Below, piece by piece: positions 1 through 10,446 of a DNA stretch of 64,000 nt. The notes beneath the pieces are model-generated. The model did not search any database and had not been told where the DNA came from. It saw nothing but the letters and a program-made list of their open reading frames with translations. The stretch is from NCBI RefSeq assembly GCF_900110185.1, contig NZ_FOCT01000005.1, positions 197,076 through 261,075 on the forward strand. The letters are read 5' to 3'. Made by a program: the position numbers and the translations under genes. Every line of letters starts with the position of its first letter. Positions within the stretch are counted from its first letter, which is position 1. The stretch is from Nitrosospira multiformis. GTDB lineage: Bacteria; Pseudomonadota; Gammaproteobacteria; Burkholderiales; Nitrosomonadaceae.

Positions 1-1
1 T

Positions 2-625
2 GACGAAGCCGCGAACCTCCAGGCTGATCTCGCCGGAGTGACCTTCCACGTCGGTTCGCAATGCCGCAATCCACAGAATTGGCGGGTGGGCATCGAGCGG
101 GCAATCAAGGTATTCGCCGACATGCGCCAGGCAGGATTGTCACCGCGTTTGCTCAACATCGGCGGCGGCTATCCGGTGCGGCATGTCAAGCCCATTCCAT
201 CGATAGAAGTTATCGGTGAAGTCGTGAACGAAGCGATTGCGAACCTGCCGGAGAACATTCGCATCATGGCTGAGCCCGGGCGCTACCTCGTCTCGGATGC
301 GGCCTATTTTGTCTGCCGCGTAGTAGGAACGGCCACTCGCAACGGCAAACGCTGGATGTATTGGGATGCAGGCGTCTTTGGGGGCGTGATCGAGGTCACG
401 GAGGGCTTACGGTATGAAATTCTTTCTGATCGCAGGGGACCGAGCATCCCCTGGTCTGTAGCGGGGCCAACCTGTGATTCGGTCGATATTCTCATGCGCG
501 ATGAACTGCTGCCGGAGGATATTGAGGAAGGTGATTTCATCTATATACCCAATGCCGGCGCTTATACGACAGCCTATGCCAGTAACTTCAACGGCTTTCC
601 TTTGCCAGAGGTCGTCGTCCTGTAA
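2..625 (+). CDS. Ornithine/lysine-type PLP-dependent decarboxylase (fold type III), 3' part
   Basis: The reading frame is open from the first base of the window, so the gene starts upstream. About 207 residues of the C-terminal half are present. Family motifs appear in the order of eukaryotic-type ornithine decarboxylases: HVGSQCRN, the glycine loop NIGGGYP that holds the PLP phosphate, EPGRY, then GPTCDSVDIL carrying the Cys and Asp that act on substrate, and a closing YTTAYASNFNGF segment. The likely reaction is decarboxylation of ornithine (or lysine) to putrescine (cadaverine) in the cytosol for polyamine supply. The PLP-lysine is outside the window, so the exact substrate cannot be judged. 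A hairpin terminator follows about 90 bases downstream. Confidence 0.88.
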   Translation, partial: DEAANLQADLAGVTFHVGSQCRNPQNWRVGIERAIKVFADMRQAGLSPRLLNIGGGYPVRHVKPIPSIEVIGEVVNEAIANLPENIRIMAEPGRYLVSDAAYFVCRVVGTATRNGKRWMYWDAGVFGGVIEVTEGLRYEILSDRRGPSIPWSVAGPTCDSVDILMRDELLPEDIEEGDFIYIPNAGAYTTAYASNFNGFPLPEVVVL

Positions 626-713
626 CTCAATAAAATAAGGATTCCCGCTTGCCAGCCCGGGCTGGTCAAGCAGGTTCCGGGACGGTCAGGCAGCGCAACC
701 GGACAATAATAAT

Positions 714-757
714 AAAAAAGGCGGGGCACAGTTATCTGTGGCCCGCCACTTTTTTTG
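714..757 (+). terminator. Rho-independent terminator, probably bidirectional
   Basis: A 12-bp stem (720-731 with 736-747, one mismatch) closes a TTAT loop. It is followed by a seven-T run at 750-756 and preceded by an A-rich tract. It ends the decarboxylase transcript on the plus strand; the upstream A tract gives a U tract to folA transcripts arriving from the other strand. Confidence 0.85.
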
Positions 758-813
758 CAGGAACGCTTGTCAGGAATCAGAAATCGGGATTCAAAAATCC
801 GAGATTCAGGTTC

Positions 814-1356
814 TTAAGCGCCTTGTTCCTGCTGACTTGCCTTGCGATCGAGTGTGACAAAATGGTACTCCAACCCACTGTCATCCACATGCTCTTCGCG
901 CGAGACCTCCCACCAATCATTTCTGTCAAATTCCGGAAAATACGTGTCACCCTCGAAATCCCTGTGGATCTCGGTCATATACAGGCGATCACATAGCGGC
1001 AGCATCTGCTGGAATATATCTGCACCCCCAATGACGAAACATTCGTTCACTTGATCGAGGCGCCCCTCTTCTCCGCTTCTTGTCTGCCTGCAGGCGCTGA
1101 GCGCTTCTCCTATGGATCTGACCACCAGTGCGCCCGGAACTTCATAATCCGGTTGTCTCGTGATAATGATGCTGGTGCGGCCGGGAAGAAGCCTGCCGAT
1201 GGATTCATACGTCTTGCGTCCCATGATGATGGGATGCCCCATCGTGAGCTCCTTGAAATGCTTGAGGTCGTGCGGCAGTCTCCAGGGGATTGCATTGTTA
1301 TTACCGATGGCGCGATTTCGCGCCATCGCCACCAAAACGGAGAGTCGAGGTGTCAT
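814..1356 (-). CDS. folA: Dihydrofolate reductase
   Basis: This 180-residue protein reduces dihydrofolate to tetrahydrofolate with NADPH in the cytosol. Visible family features are the substrate-site segment [11 protein letters not shown], with Trp25 and Asp30 in the positions of the E. coli Trp22/Asp27 pair, the cofactor motif GRKTYES near residues 46-52, and IGGADIF near 109-115. The ATG overlaps the thyA stop by four bases (ATGA), so the two genes are translationally coupled. The pairing is functional: thymidylate synthase makes dihydrofolate and this enzyme recycles it. Length and motifs are ordinary for the family. Confidence 0.97.
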   Translation of the reverse strand: MTPRLSVLVAMARNRAIGNNNAIPWRLPHDLKHFKELTMGHPIIMGRKTYESIGRLLPGRTSIIITRQPDYEVPGALVVRSIGEALSACRQTRSGEEGRLDQVNECFVIGGADIFQQMLPLCDRLYMTEIHRDFEGDTYFPEFDRNDWWEVSREEHVDDSGLEYHFVTLDRKASQQEQGA

Positions 1357-2147
1357 ACTGCAATGGGTGCCTTGATTGACGGATGAGGACCGTACCCTTC
1401 CAGGTTGAAATCCTCATACCGGAAGTCGAAAACATCCCGGATTGCCGGGTTCAATTTCATGATAGGCAGTTTTTTCGGTGCCCGCCCCAATTGCTCGCGT
1501 GCCTGTTCCAGATGGTTGAGATAAAGATGGGCATCGCCAAAAGTATGGACGAATTCACCCGCGCGTAAATCACAGCTTTGCGCCATCATGAGCGTAAGCA
1601 GAGCATAGGAGGCAATATTGAACGGAACACCGAGGAAGATGTCAGCGCTGCGCTGGTAAAGCTGGCAGGAAAGCTTGTCATCCGCCACATAGAACTGAAA
1701 CAGTGCGTGGCAAGGCGCCAGCTTCATTTCCTGCAGTTCACCCACATTCCAGGACGATACGAGCATGCGGCGGGAATCGGGCGTTTTCCTGAGCTGCTCG
1801 ACTACCTGCCTGATCTGATCGATATGGCCTCCCTTCCCGTCCGGCCACGAGCGCCACTGGCGCCCATATATCGGCCCCAGATCGCCATTCTCATCCGCCC
1901 ATTCATCCCAGATGGAAACGCCATTTTCGTTGAGATACCCTATATTGGTATCCCCTTTCAGAAACCAGAGCAGTTCGTAAATGATGGATTTCAGATGCAG
2001 TTTCTTTGTCGTCAGCAGGGGAAAACCTTCAGACAAGTCGAAGCGCATCTGGTAGCCGAAAACCGAAAGCGTGCCAGTACCCGTGCGATCGGATTTTTTT
2101 TGTCCGTGCTCCAGAACATGCTGCATGAGATCGAGGTACTGGCGCAT
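1353..2147 (-). CDS. thyA: Thymidylate synthase
   Basis: The 264-residue protein methylates dUMP to dTMP using methylene-tetrahydrofolate. The catalytic cysteine is Cys146 in [11 protein letters not shown], the same number as in E. coli ThyA. The nucleotide-binding QLYQRSAD segment and the C-terminal folate-pocket residues are intact. It is the first gene of a two-gene run with folA, which overlaps its stop codon. The gene diverges from the aminopeptidase gene at 2242, leaving 94 bases for both promoters. Confidence 0.98.
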   Translation of the reverse strand: MRQYLDLMQHVLEHGQKKSDRTGTGTLSVFGYQMRFDLSEGFPLLTTKKLHLKSIIYELLWFLKGDTNIGYLNENGVSIWDEWADENGDLGPIYGRQWRSWPDGKGGHIDQIRQVVEQLRKTPDSRRMLVSSWNVGELQEMKLAPCHALFQFYVADDKLSCQLYQRSADIFLGVPFNIASYALLTLMMAQSCDLRAGEFVHTFGDAHLYLNHLEQAREQLGRAPKKLPIMKLNPAIRDVFDFRYEDFNLEGYGPHPSIKAPIAV

Positions 2148-2183
2148 CGAAGTCTATTGTCGGGCTGCGGAAGGCTGCGGAAT

Positions 2184-2212
2184 TTAGTAAAAGGAAACAC
2201 CCCGAGTATAAT
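2184..2212 (+). promoter_or_regulatory. Sigma70-type promoter for the M17 peptidase gene
   Basis: A perfect TATAAT at 2207-2212 lies 17 bp downstream of a weak TTAGTA hexamer at 2184-2189. The predicted start point near 2219 gives a leader of about 23 bases before the ATG at 2242, which has an AAAGGTGG-type ribosome binding site. Confidence 0.5.
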
Positions 2213-2241
2213 GGACATTCTAGCAGAATAAAGGTGGCTCC

Positions 2242-3726
2242 ATGCTTGCAGCGCTCACACAGACAAATGCTCCCCTCGCCTCCCTTGACGACGCAGGCAA
2301 AGCCACTCATATCCTGGTGGTATTGCCAGTACGGGCCGAATCATCGGATGAGCTCGATTTTTTCGGAAAAGATTTGCTGAGCATCTTGTTGTCGCGGCGC
2401 AAAATGAAGGCGGAAGAAATCAGCGGAACGCCGGTTTCAGCCAATCTCGCGAGTGGCGAATTATGCGCATGGGTGAGGATTGATCCGGTCAAATCCGTGT
2501 TCGAACAGCAAGTATCGATGCGCAAAGCCGTGCAGTTGTTGCTGGAAGAAAGCCCTTCGGAAATAAGCGTTACCGTTTATGGCGACTCCGGCGAAAGGCG
2601 AATGGCGGCACAACTGGCACTCTACGCGGCGTGGATCAACGGTTCATTACTGCCATCGCGCAAAACGGGTAAAAAGGAGGAGAGCTACCGCGGGCTCGAA
2701 CGAATCGTGCTGCACGGGCACGAGGAAGCGGATAATTTTGCCCTGCTGAAAGCCACGGCGGAAGGAAATCTGCTTACGCGGGAGCTTACAGTGTTGCCGC
2801 CCAATGAGTTGACGCCGGGACTCTACCGCAAGCGCCTCCAGGAACTGGCGACAAGGGAAGGCTGGGATTATCAGGACTTCGATGTGAAAACGCTGCGCGA
2901 GATGGGTGCCGGCGCTTTTGTCGCGGTTGCCCAGGGGAGCGATCCCGAAGATGCAGCCATAGTGCACGTGCGGCGCCGGATGAAAAAAGTGGACAAGACA
3001 GTCGCCCTGGTGGGCAAGGGCATCTGCTTCGATACCGGAGGGCATAACCTGAAGCCGGCACGTTACATGCATGGCATGCACGAGGACATGAACGGCTCCG
3101 CTGTTGCCTTGGGCATACTGTTGGCTGCAACCCGCGCCAACCTCCCCGTGAATATCGATTGCTGGCTTGCCATCGCACAGAATCATATCAGTCCGCATGC
3201 CTACAAGCAGAATGATGTCATCAGGACGCTCGATGGGACTACTGTAGAGATCGTCCATACGGATGCCGAAGGTCGGATGGTGCTCGCGGACACCCTGACG
3301 ATGGCAGCAAGAGAGAAGCCCGATATGATGATGGATTTCGCAACGCTGACAGGAAGCATGCACGTGGCGGTGGGATCGCGCTACAGCGGCATTTTCAGCA
3401 ATCGCGAAAAGTTGATGCAGAAGGCGTTGGCAGCAGGGAGGGTAACAGGCGAACGGGTCTGGGGATTTCCCCTCGATGCCGATTATGATGTCGAACTGGA
3501 AAGCAAAATTGCCGATGTCAGGCAGTGCACCCTGGAGGGCGAGGCCGATCATATTCTCGCCGCCAGATTTCTCAATCGCTTCGTGGATGACGTTCCCTGG
3601 CTGCATATGGACCTTTCCGCGAGCAATCACAAGGAAGGGCTGGGCGCGGTGGGAAGCCCGGTGACCGGGTTTGGTGTGGCGTGGGGTATGGAGATGCTCA
3701 GGGTTCTATTTTCAGGCTCCCTTTAA
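2242..3726 (+). CDS. Leucyl aminopeptidase family (M17) metallopeptidase
   Basis: A 494-residue cytosolic exopeptidase of the M17 family. The C-terminal catalytic half holds all the metal and catalytic positions known from E. coli PepA: Lys and Asp in VGKGICFDTGG (about residue 258), Lys in the following NLKP, Asp in HEDMNGSA, and Asp/Glu/Arg in HTDAEGR (about 339-345). Spellings differ from canonical PepA (TDAEGR is preceded by His rather than Asn, and EDMNGSA replaces YDMCGAA), so it belongs to a diverged subfamily. Substrate preference cannot be read from sequence. A good -10 box and ribosome site precede it. Confidence 0.9.
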   Translation: MLAALTQTNAPLASLDDAGKATHILVVLPVRAESSDELDFFGKDLLSILLSRRKMKAEEISGTPVSANLASGELCAWVRIDPVKSVFEQQVSMRKAVQLLLEESPSEISVTVYGDSGERRMAAQLALYAAWINGSLLPSRKTGKKEESYRGLERIVLHGHEEADNFALLKATAEGNLLTRELTVLPPNELTPGLYRKRLQELATREGWDYQDFDVKTLREMGAGAFVAVAQGSDPEDAAIVHVRRRMKKVDKTVALVGKGICFDTGGHNLKPARYMHGMHEDMNGSAVALGILLAATRANLPVNIDCWLAIAQNHISPHAYKQNDVIRTLDGTTVEIVHTDAEGRMVLADTLTMAAREKPDMMMDFATLTGSMHVAVGSRYSGIFSNREKLMQKALAAGRVTGERVWGFPLDADYDVELESKIADVRQCTLEGEADHILAARFLNRFVDDVPWLHMDLSASNHKEGLGAVGSPVTGFGVAWGMEMLRVLFSGSL

Positions 3727-3926
3727 CCTTTAACAAGAATAGGTGGATATAGATCCTATCCTGTTCCCGTTTATCAAAATTGTTCGGATACATACCCCTT
3801 TCTGATTGAGCGGGTTTTGCAGACCCTCATGCGGTCAGTGTAACAAAACGGTTCTTCCGCCTGCTGTTACGCTTCACGATTCGAAGCTGAAACTTGTGTA
3901 TTTCCTGCGAAGAGGAGGATCAGAAC

Positions 3927-5021
3927 ATGTCCGACCCTGCCATACAGAACCGCGCTGCCGGCGCCATCATGGGCGCTTTTATCGGGGATGCCCTGGGCCT
4001 CGGTCCTCACTGGTACTACGATCTGGCAGTGCTCCGCCGCGACTACGGCGACTGGATCACAACTTATACCGATCCCAAGCCCGGCCGCTACCATAGTGAT
4101 CTCAAGGCAGGCCAGTTGTCCCAGACCGGTATCATTCTCCGGCTCATGCTGCGCTCGCTCGTCGAGCGCGGCGGCTATGACGAAGCGGATTTCTGCCAGC
4201 GGATGGATGAGGAAATATTCCCATTTCTTAACGGCATGCCCGTGAACGGCCCTGGCGGATATACCCAGCAGTCGATTCGCGACGCTTGGCGCAAGCGTGT
4301 CCAGCAGAACCTGCCATGGGGGCAAACAGGAGGTCAGGCCGATACCACTGAAGCAATAGGACGCACGCTGGCCCTGGCCGTCCGTTACGCCTTCCAACCG
4401 CAAGAGATGGCGGCCGTTATCTCCAGCAATACCCGTCTTACCCAGATCGACGGTACTGTGGTTACCCTGACTGTCGCATACGGGTCAGTGCTGGGTCTCC
4501 TGGTGCAGGGGCACCAGCTCAACAGGAGTCTTTCCGGCAAGCTCATGCGATTGGCAAAGGCGGGAAAATTACCTTTCCATACGATGGCCCACACCGACTT
4601 GCAGCCGCCTCAAGAGGACCTTCCGTGCGAAAGTGGATATTCTGTCTCTCCGGACGCCCTGCTCACGCCCTCATATATAGCGGCAGCTGCGCTAGACCCG
4701 GATATCCGGATAGAACCGGCATGGAAAGTCTCCATTGTGTATGGCATGACCTGCGCCATTTATCATCAGCTTCCCGCGGCCTATCATCTCACTGCCCGTT
4801 TTCCGAATGATTTCGAATCGGCTGTGCTCCACGCAGTGAATGGCGGCGGCGAAAATCAGGCTCGGGCCGCTTTAACCGGTGCACTCGTTGGAGCCCAGGT
4901 CGGCTTGTCGGGGATACCCCGGCGCTTCCTCGATGGCCTGGATGAAGGCGAAGCACTCCAGCGACTTGCGATGGATCTGGGATCGAAAGTGGGGACTTCA
5001 ACCGACGAGGGAAAAAGCTGA
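3927..5021 (+). CDS. ADP-ribosylglycohydrolase / J1-crystallin family protein
   Basis: I place the start at ATG 3927 because AGAGGAGG sits nine bases upstream; an in-frame ATG at 3894 lacks a ribosome site. The 364-residue product opens with the family signature GAFIGDALG near residue 16. Segments such as AGQLSQTGI, GGQADTTEA and the closing GTSTDEG occupy the places of the family's helical metal-site motifs. The classic TDDT metal-binding sequence is not evident, so it may resemble the J1-crystallin branch rather than a proven hydrolase. It stands alone between the M17 peptidase and a convergent oxidoreductase. Confidence 0.8.
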   Translation: MSDPAIQNRAAGAIMGAFIGDALGLGPHWYYDLAVLRRDYGDWITTYTDPKPGRYHSDLKAGQLSQTGIILRLMLRSLVERGGYDEADFCQRMDEEIFPFLNGMPVNGPGGYTQQSIRDAWRKRVQQNLPWGQTGGQADTTEAIGRTLALAVRYAFQPQEMAAVISSNTRLTQIDGTVVTLTVAYGSVLGLLVQGHQLNRSLSGKLMRLAKAGKLPFHTMAHTDLQPPQEDLPCESGYSVSPDALLTPSYIAAAALDPDIRIEPAWKVSIVYGMTCAIYHQLPAAYHLTARFPNDFESAVLHAVNGGGENQARAALTGALVGAQVGLSGIPRRFLDGLDEGEALQRLAMDLGSKVGTSTDEGKS

Positions 5022-5099
5022 AAACGGGAGGAACTCTGGAAATCCAGGATTCTTCTTGAAAACCCAAGCTCGGCAGGAATGCCTGGAAGAATGAAATTG

Positions 5100-6101
5100 C
5101 TACGCAATCTTCAGCACTATCTTGCCCAGAGTATGTCCCGCTTCGATCAAACGATGCGCTTCGGCGGCTTCCGTCAGAGGCAGCGTGCGGCTGACGTGAA
5201 TCTTGAGAATACCTTGTTCAAGCAGCCTCGCACCTTGTTCAAGTATGCTGGTTTGAACTACACGCGCCGGATGTAAACCGAAATAAAGGGGAGCGGTCAT
5301 TTGCACATAACCGATGCTCAGGTTGCGCAGCCGGGCAGTATTGAGTTGCTTTGCATCACAGGCCGTTGAAAGCAGCGACACTATCCTGCCATACAGCCGG
5401 ATGGCGGAGAAGGATTTGCAGAACGTCTCTCCACCGACAGTATCCAGAGCGAGGTTCATACCCAGCCCCTCCGTCCATTCGAGCGCAGTGTCCACAAAGT
5501 CATTTTGGCGATAATCGATTGCAAGCTCGGCTCCCAGGGATTGCACGAAGGCGGCCTTTTCCTCGCTGGAAATTGTCGTGGCAACTCGGGCTTTCAGGTA
5601 TCGGGCAAGCTGGATGGCAATATGGCCTACGCCGCCCGCACCCGCATGAATCAGCGCAGTCTGGCCCTCCTTGAGATTGCCGCGCTTTATCAGTGCTTCC
5701 CATGCAGTAATCAGAGCCAACGGAACAGCGGCTGCTTCCACCATTGACAGGTTCTTGGGTTTCAATGCCAGATAATCTTCATGCACTACCGCGTATTCTG
5801 CATAGCTTCCAGGCGCCCCACCTAGACCGTTATTGAAAAAGAAGACTTCATCGCCTGCGCGTACCCGAGTCACTGAACTGCCAACGGCTTCAACCACACC
5901 TGCCCCATCACATCCGAGGATAGACGGAAGCCTGTCCGGGTAATACATATTGGCCTTGCGCACCTTGGTGTCGATTGGATTTACACCAGCCGCGTGCAAC
6001 TTCACCCGGACATCGAACGCGCCGGCAAGATCGGGTGTGGGAACATCGGCAGGGGTCAATACCTCTGGTGCACCCGGAACATTCATCAGGATCGCTTTCA
6101 T
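5100..6101 (-). CDS. Zinc-independent quinone oxidoreductase (zeta-crystallin-type MDR)
   Basis: A 333-residue medium-chain dehydrogenase/reductase. The N-terminal GroES-like part contains AAGVNPIDTK and the GCDGAGVVEAVG turn. The Rossmann NADPH motif HAGAGGVGHIAIQ lies near residues 152-164. The catalytic and structural zinc cysteines of alcohol dehydrogenases are missing, as expected for the quinone oxidoreductase branch, which reduces quinones or enals by one or two electrons. AAGGGA precedes the ATG. It stands as a single gene facing the ADP-ribosylglycohydrolase-like gene; its partner and substrate are unknown. Confidence 0.9.
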   Translation of the reverse strand: MKAILMNVPGAPEVLTPADVPTPDLAGAFDVRVKLHAAGVNPIDTKVRKANMYYPDRLPSILGCDGAGVVEAVGSSVTRVRAGDEVFFFNNGLGGAPGSYAEYAVVHEDYLALKPKNLSMVEAAAVPLALITAWEALIKRGNLKEGQTALIHAGAGGVGHIAIQLARYLKARVATTISSEEKAAFVQSLGAELAIDYRQNDFVDTALEWTEGLGMNLALDTVGGETFCKSFSAIRLYGRIVSLLSTACDAKQLNTARLRNLSIGYVQMTAPLYFGLHPARVVQTSILEQGARLLEQGILKIHVSRTLPLTEAAEAHRLIEAGHTLGKIVLKIA

Positions 6102-6239
6102 GATTTCCCTTTATTCTTCTTTCTGGATTGCTGGTCGATCCTCGGATATGAGTGGAACAGGAATGAAAGGCGTACCGGAGGACGGTAAGGCTATGGGGAT
6201 ATGTTAAACTTCGAGCCTTGATTTGGCTAGAAAAGTGAA

Positions 6240-7421
6240 ATGTCCGGCAATACTTTTGGCAAACTGTTTTGCGTGACATCTTTCGGGGAATCCCATGGCC
6301 CTGCCATAGGGTGCGTAGTGGATGGTTGTCCCCCGGGAATGGAGCTGTCCGCTGAGGATATCCAGCAGGATCTGGATCGGCGCAAGCCCGGTACTTCCCG
6401 TCACGTGACCCAGCGACGCGAGTCCGATACGGTGGAAATCCTGTCGGGCGTGTTCGAGGGCAAGACTACGGGAACGCCGATCGCACTGTTGATTCGCAAC
6501 GAAGATCAACGCAGCAAGGACTACAGCAAAATCATGGACACTTTCCGCCCCGGGCACGCGGACTATGTTTATTGGCAAAAATATGGCATACGCGATTACC
6601 GGGGAGGAGGACGTTCGTCCGCGCGCGAAACTGCCGTACGGGTGGCGGCAGCGGCCATAGCAAAAAAATGGCTCCGTGCAAGATATGGAGTGGTAATACG
6701 AGGTCACATGGCGCAACTGGGACCTGTCGAGATTCCATTCAAGCAATGGGAAGCGGTGGGTGAGAATCCTTTTTTTTCGGCTGACCCGGACATCGTGCCA
6801 AGCCTGGAAGAATTCATGGACAAGCTGCGGAAATCGGGCGACTCGGTGGGCGCCAAGATTCGTGTGGTTGCCGAAGGTGTGCCCGTGGGGTGGGGCGAAC
6901 CTGTATATGACCGCCTGGATGCCGAAATCGCCTATGCCATGATGAGCATCAATGCCGTCAAAGGCGTCGAAATCGGAGCCGGATTTGCTGCTGTGAGTCA
7001 GAAGGGAACCGAGCACTCCGACGAAATCAGTCCCGAGGGTTTTCTCAGCAATAATGCAGGAGGCATATTGGGCGGGATTTCCACCGGTCAGGATATCGTA
7101 GTGAATATCGCTGTCAAGCCTACTTCAAGCATACGTCTGCCGCGCCGCTCAGTAGACAAGATGGGCAACCCGGCAATAGTGGAAACTCACGGCAGGCATG
7201 ATCCCTGTGTCGGTATCCGGGCTACGCCCATCGCGGAAGCAATGCTCGCACTGGTATTGATGGACCATGCGCTGCGCCACAGGGCACAAAACGCAGATGT
7301 TGCGTGCACAACTCCAAAAATTCCCGGCGAGATTGACCCTAGGGAAGGCCAGGAAGAAGACCCATCAGATAGCAATCCAAAAGTGGAGTTTGCGGACGAT
7401 CCCGAGCCGGACGAAGCGTGA
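6240..7421 (+). CDS. aroC: Chorismate synthase
   Basis: The 393-residue enzyme makes chorismate from EPSP, the last step of the shikimate pathway, and needs reduced FMN. Signatures include [18 protein letters not shown] near residues 16-33, RPGHADY near 103-109 and [11 protein letters not shown] near 121-131. The last 40 or so residues form an acidic, Pro/Asp/Glu-rich tail ([16 protein letters not shown]) beyond the usual end of about 360 residues; this tail is unlikely to be catalytic. The gene is single and faces the GGDEF/EAL gene. The ribosome site is weak. Confidence 0.97.
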   Translation: MSGNTFGKLFCVTSFGESHGPAIGCVVDGCPPGMELSAEDIQQDLDRRKPGTSRHVTQRRESDTVEILSGVFEGKTTGTPIALLIRNEDQRSKDYSKIMDTFRPGHADYVYWQKYGIRDYRGGGRSSARETAVRVAAAAIAKKWLRARYGVVIRGHMAQLGPVEIPFKQWEAVGENPFFSADPDIVPSLEEFMDKLRKSGDSVGAKIRVVAEGVPVGWGEPVYDRLDAEIAYAMMSINAVKGVEIGAGFAAVSQKGTEHSDEISPEGFLSNNAGGILGGISTGQDIVVNIAVKPTSSIRLPRRSVDKMGNPAIVETHGRHDPCVGIRATPIAEAMLALVLMDHALRHRAQNADVACTTPKIPGEIDPREGQEEDPSDSNPKVEFADDPEPDEA

Positions 7422-7516
7422 AAGACGAGTCTGCTCGCAAAAGATGGCGATGGCGGGTTCGAGATCAAGACCTGCTCTCTTCAACACATTCCCGACATAC
7501 CAGAGCATGGCTTCCG

Positions 7517-10444
7517 TCACATCTTCACGAAATTGCTGAACGATGTGTCATAAGCGGGAGAAGGTGTTCCAATTAAAAATCCCTGAGCATAGTCGATCTG
7601 CATTTTCTCAAGGATTGAAAAAGTCGCTGCATTTTCCACGAACTCCGCTGTTGTCTTCTTTCCGAATCCCCTTGCCACATCGCACAAAGCCTGCACCAGT
7701 ATTTGGTCATCGGGGCTGTCTGCCAGATTTCGTATGAATGAGCCATCGATCTTTACAACGTCGATCGGCAGTTGCCGGATGTAATAGAAGGAGGAGAAAC
7801 CGACTCCGAAATCATCCAGCGTGAAACTGCAGCCCAGCTTTTTAATCATCTCCATGAGTTCCCGCGCCGCGGGCAAATCCTCGAGCGCTGCTGTCTCGGT
7901 TATTTCAAACATGAAATTCGATGGATCCGCGCCATACTCGGCAAATGCACCTTTCAGTATCGGCAGCAGTTCCGGATCGTGAAATGCGTGCGCCGACAAG
8001 TTTATGGAAAAACGGATGCACTGACCGGCGCGCTGTATTTCAGCTGATTGCGCAATCGATTTACGTAAAACCATGTGGTCGATGGCATGAATAAGACCTG
8101 TCTGTTCTGCTGCGGGGATGAAAAACTGGGGCGCAAGAATGGTTCCATCATTGTCGATCATGCGGAGCAGCACCTCGTAATGATCGATGGTTCTGCGTCG
8201 AACATGCATGATAGGCTGGAAATAGAATAGGAAACGTTCGTGTGAAAGGGCATACTCAATCTTCTCCTTCCAATAGACGAGTGTATGCATCCGTTCACGT
8301 GTTTTCTCTTCATCAGAAAACAAATGCCATCCTCCTCGTCCGGCTTCCTTTGCCTGATACATGGCGAGATCGGCTGCGGCCAGGAGATCGTGGACATTGC
8401 TACCATGCTCCGGAAAAAGTGCGATACCGACGCTGGCTGACGCTTTATGAGTGCGACCATTTATCGTAATCTTTCCCTGATTCAGGCTCGCAAGCGTATT
8501 TTTTGCCACTTCTATCGCCCCTTCGGCTGTGGTTTGGGGCAAAATCACTGCGAATTCATCGCCTCCCAGACGTCCGAGTATGTCGACGCTGCGAATATTG
8601 CCAAGCAGCAAACGCGCTACCATTTTAAGTAAGGCATCCCCCGCCTGATGCCCGCTGGTATCGTTGATATACTTGAACTGATCAAGGTCGAAAAAGAGCA
8701 AGGCTCCGGAATACCCGTAGCGCGCGGCGAGATTCAGCATCTGTTCCAGCTCTTCCTGAAAGCGGCGGCGATTGAAAAGGTCGGTGAGCGGATCGTGATC
8801 CGCCAGCCAGGCAAGACGCCCTTCAGCACGCTTGTGTTCCGTCATGTCGAGACCCACCGATAACATTGCGGGGTCATCCTCGTTGTGCCGGGTCAGGCGT
8901 GAATGCAGCCACAGAATATTACAAATGGAAGCATCCTTGCATACGATATTCGCTTCGTGCCGAAGCTGATCTCTTCGTTGGCACCGTACCTCTTCCAAGT
9001 GAACGGGAAGATCGTGCAGATTTCCATCGAGTGCCAGAAGATGGAGAAAAGGCGTTCCCTGCAGTTCTTTTTCAGTATACTGAATAAGCGTTTCACCATA
9101 GGCATTGAGTGTGAGAATCTCACCATCCGCCTTTTGCGTGATTACGATCACTTGCGCAATGTCCAGCAGATTGTTAATGAAATCCCTCTCCTTGCTTAGC
9201 TCGTCCATCTTGCTCGCCAGTATACGGGTCCTGTCCGCCACCTGATCCTCGAGCTTCTCCAGTTGATGTGACAGAGCCACCGCTGTTTCATCCAGCAGGT
9301 CAATTTCATCTTTCATCCATCGTTTCTGGCCGGCAGAGCGAAGCTCCAGGCGAAAATTCTTGAAACTGCTGCGGGCCAGAAGAGGGAGAGTAAAAACGAT
9401 GTGCTTGAGCCGCGACAGCGGCTTGGTGAGAATGATGAACAACAGTATTTCAGAGAATATGAGCCCGACTAGGCCAATTATCATGTTTTGCTGTGTCGAG
9501 CTATGAATGGTACGGATCGTGGAGGTAATGTCAGTTACAACCATGAAGTGAGCACCGTCTTCCGACACAGCCATTCTCTCCAGAAACAGCGGCTTTATCT
9601 GCAGGTGTCTATCGCGCCACGAAACCAGGATGCCCTCCTCCAGACTCTCCAGGTCCGGATAACTCGCTGCAACTTCATCCAGAACAGTAATGTTCATTTC
9701 CCTGCTGTGTGCAGCAATCGTGACATTCCAGTTCGCAATTTTCACCTTGTTGCTTTCGGGCAAATCGCCTTTTTCGCTCACCAGCAATGCGATATCGGCG
9801 CCCGAGATATCCTTGAAACCCAGAATCACATCGACCAGGGGTGTCCCGATGACGATCACGCCCACGTTGTTACCTTCCACGAGCAGAGGCGCCACGGCAA
9901 ATTGCATGCAGCTGGTGGGGCAGCTGAGGTGGCTCATCGGCTTTTCCTGGGCATTCACCTCATGCACCCAAGCTGACAGCAATACGTCGTGAGTATCAGG
10001 CTGGGGAGTCCCCCAACCTGCCAGTTGTTGATTTGAGCTATCGTAAAAACGCAGCAATTCGATACCCTTGTTGAGTTGCAAAGGCCCCCAATATGGATCA
10101 AATGCTTGAGTGACGTATTCTTTGTTACCTGAGAGCAGACTCTTATCCATTCCTTCCAGGAAAGGAATCAATCCGGCGAGTTGATGCAAATTTATCGAAA
10201 CCTGGTCAATCAGTCCTTCAACTTCCTTGGCATAGCGCTGGTGCTGGGCATTTCTCCGGCTCTCGAAGTCATCCATCAGACTCAGATAGGTAATTCCCGT
10301 GAATGAAACCACGATGGCAATCAGTATAAGACTGCTCAGCAGCAGAACTTTCCACTTCAGCCCCAGAAATTTTTGGGGCTTTTCAGGTGCTATCGCTCCA
10401 TTTTTCTGCATAGCCTGATTATGAAAATACTTATCCTGCAGCAT
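7517..10444 (-). CDS. Membrane sensor with PAS, GGDEF and EAL domains (cyclic-di-GMP turnover)
   Basis: About 975 residues from ATG 10444, two bases past the porin stop; starts at 10486 or 10411 are also possible. Order: membrane helix at about 30-55, a periplasmic Cache-like sensor of about 260 residues, a second helix at about 320-340, linker and coiled coil, PAS, GGDEF, EAL. GGDEF is intact (near 622-627) and an RxxD inhibitory site (RSVD) lies five residues before it, so diguanylate cyclase activity with product inhibition is plausible. The EAL motif reads EVLLR, with NLS, EITE and DDFGVGF kept, so phosphodiesterase activity is also possible. It shares an operon with a porin and a periplasmic binding protein that may feed the sensor. 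Confidence 0.9.
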   Translation of the reverse strand: MLQDKYFHNQAMQKNGAIAPEKPQKFLGLKWKVLLLSSLILIAIVVSFTGITYLSLMDDFESRRNAQHQRYAKEVEGLIDQVSINLHQLAGLIPFLEGMDKSLLSGNKEYVTQAFDPYWGPLQLNKGIELLRFYDSSNQQLAGWGTPQPDTHDVLLSAWVHEVNAQEKPMSHLSCPTSCMQFAVAPLLVEGNNVGVIVIGTPLVDVILGFKDISGADIALLVSEKGDLPESNKVKIANWNVTIAAHSREMNITVLDEVAASYPDLESLEEGILVSWRDRHLQIKPLFLERMAVSEDGAHFMVVTDITSTIRTIHSSTQQNMIIGLVGLIFSEILLFIILTKPLSRLKHIVFTLPLLARSSFKNFRLELRSAGQKRWMKDEIDLLDETAVALSHQLEKLEDQVADRTRILASKMDELSKERDFINNLLDIAQVIVITQKADGEILTLNAYGETLIQYTEKELQGTPFLHLLALDGNLHDLPVHLEEVRCQRRDQLRHEANIVCKDASICNILWLHSRLTRHNEDDPAMLSVGLDMTEHKRAEGRLAWLADHDPLTDLFNRRRFQEELEQMLNLAARYGYSGALLFFDLDQFKYINDTSGHQAGDALLKMVARLLLGNIRSVDILGRLGGDEFAVILPQTTAEGAIEVAKNTLASLNQGKITINGRTHKASASVGIALFPEHGSNVHDLLAAADLAMYQAKEAGRGGWHLFSDEEKTRERMHTLVYWKEKIEYALSHERFLFYFQPIMHVRRRTIDHYEVLLRMIDNDGTILAPQFFIPAAEQTGLIHAIDHMVLRKSIAQSAEIQRAGQCIRFSINLSAHAFHDPELLPILKGAFAEYGADPSNFMFEITETAALEDLPAARELMEMIKKLGCSFTLDDFGVGFSSFYYIRQLPIDVVKIDGSFIRNLADSPDDQILVQALCDVARGFGKKTTAEFVENAATFSILEKMQIDYAQGFLIGTPSPAYDTSFSNFVKM

Positions 10445-10446
10445 GT

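Noticed and set aside
649-996. A 115-residue plus-strand ORF after the decarboxylase
   Set aside because: It reads through the terminator hairpin and into folA antisense.
2647-3630. A 327-residue minus-strand ORF
   Set aside because: It is antisense to the M17 peptidase, has no family character and no ribosome site, and is rich in His/Cys/Arg as shadow frames are.
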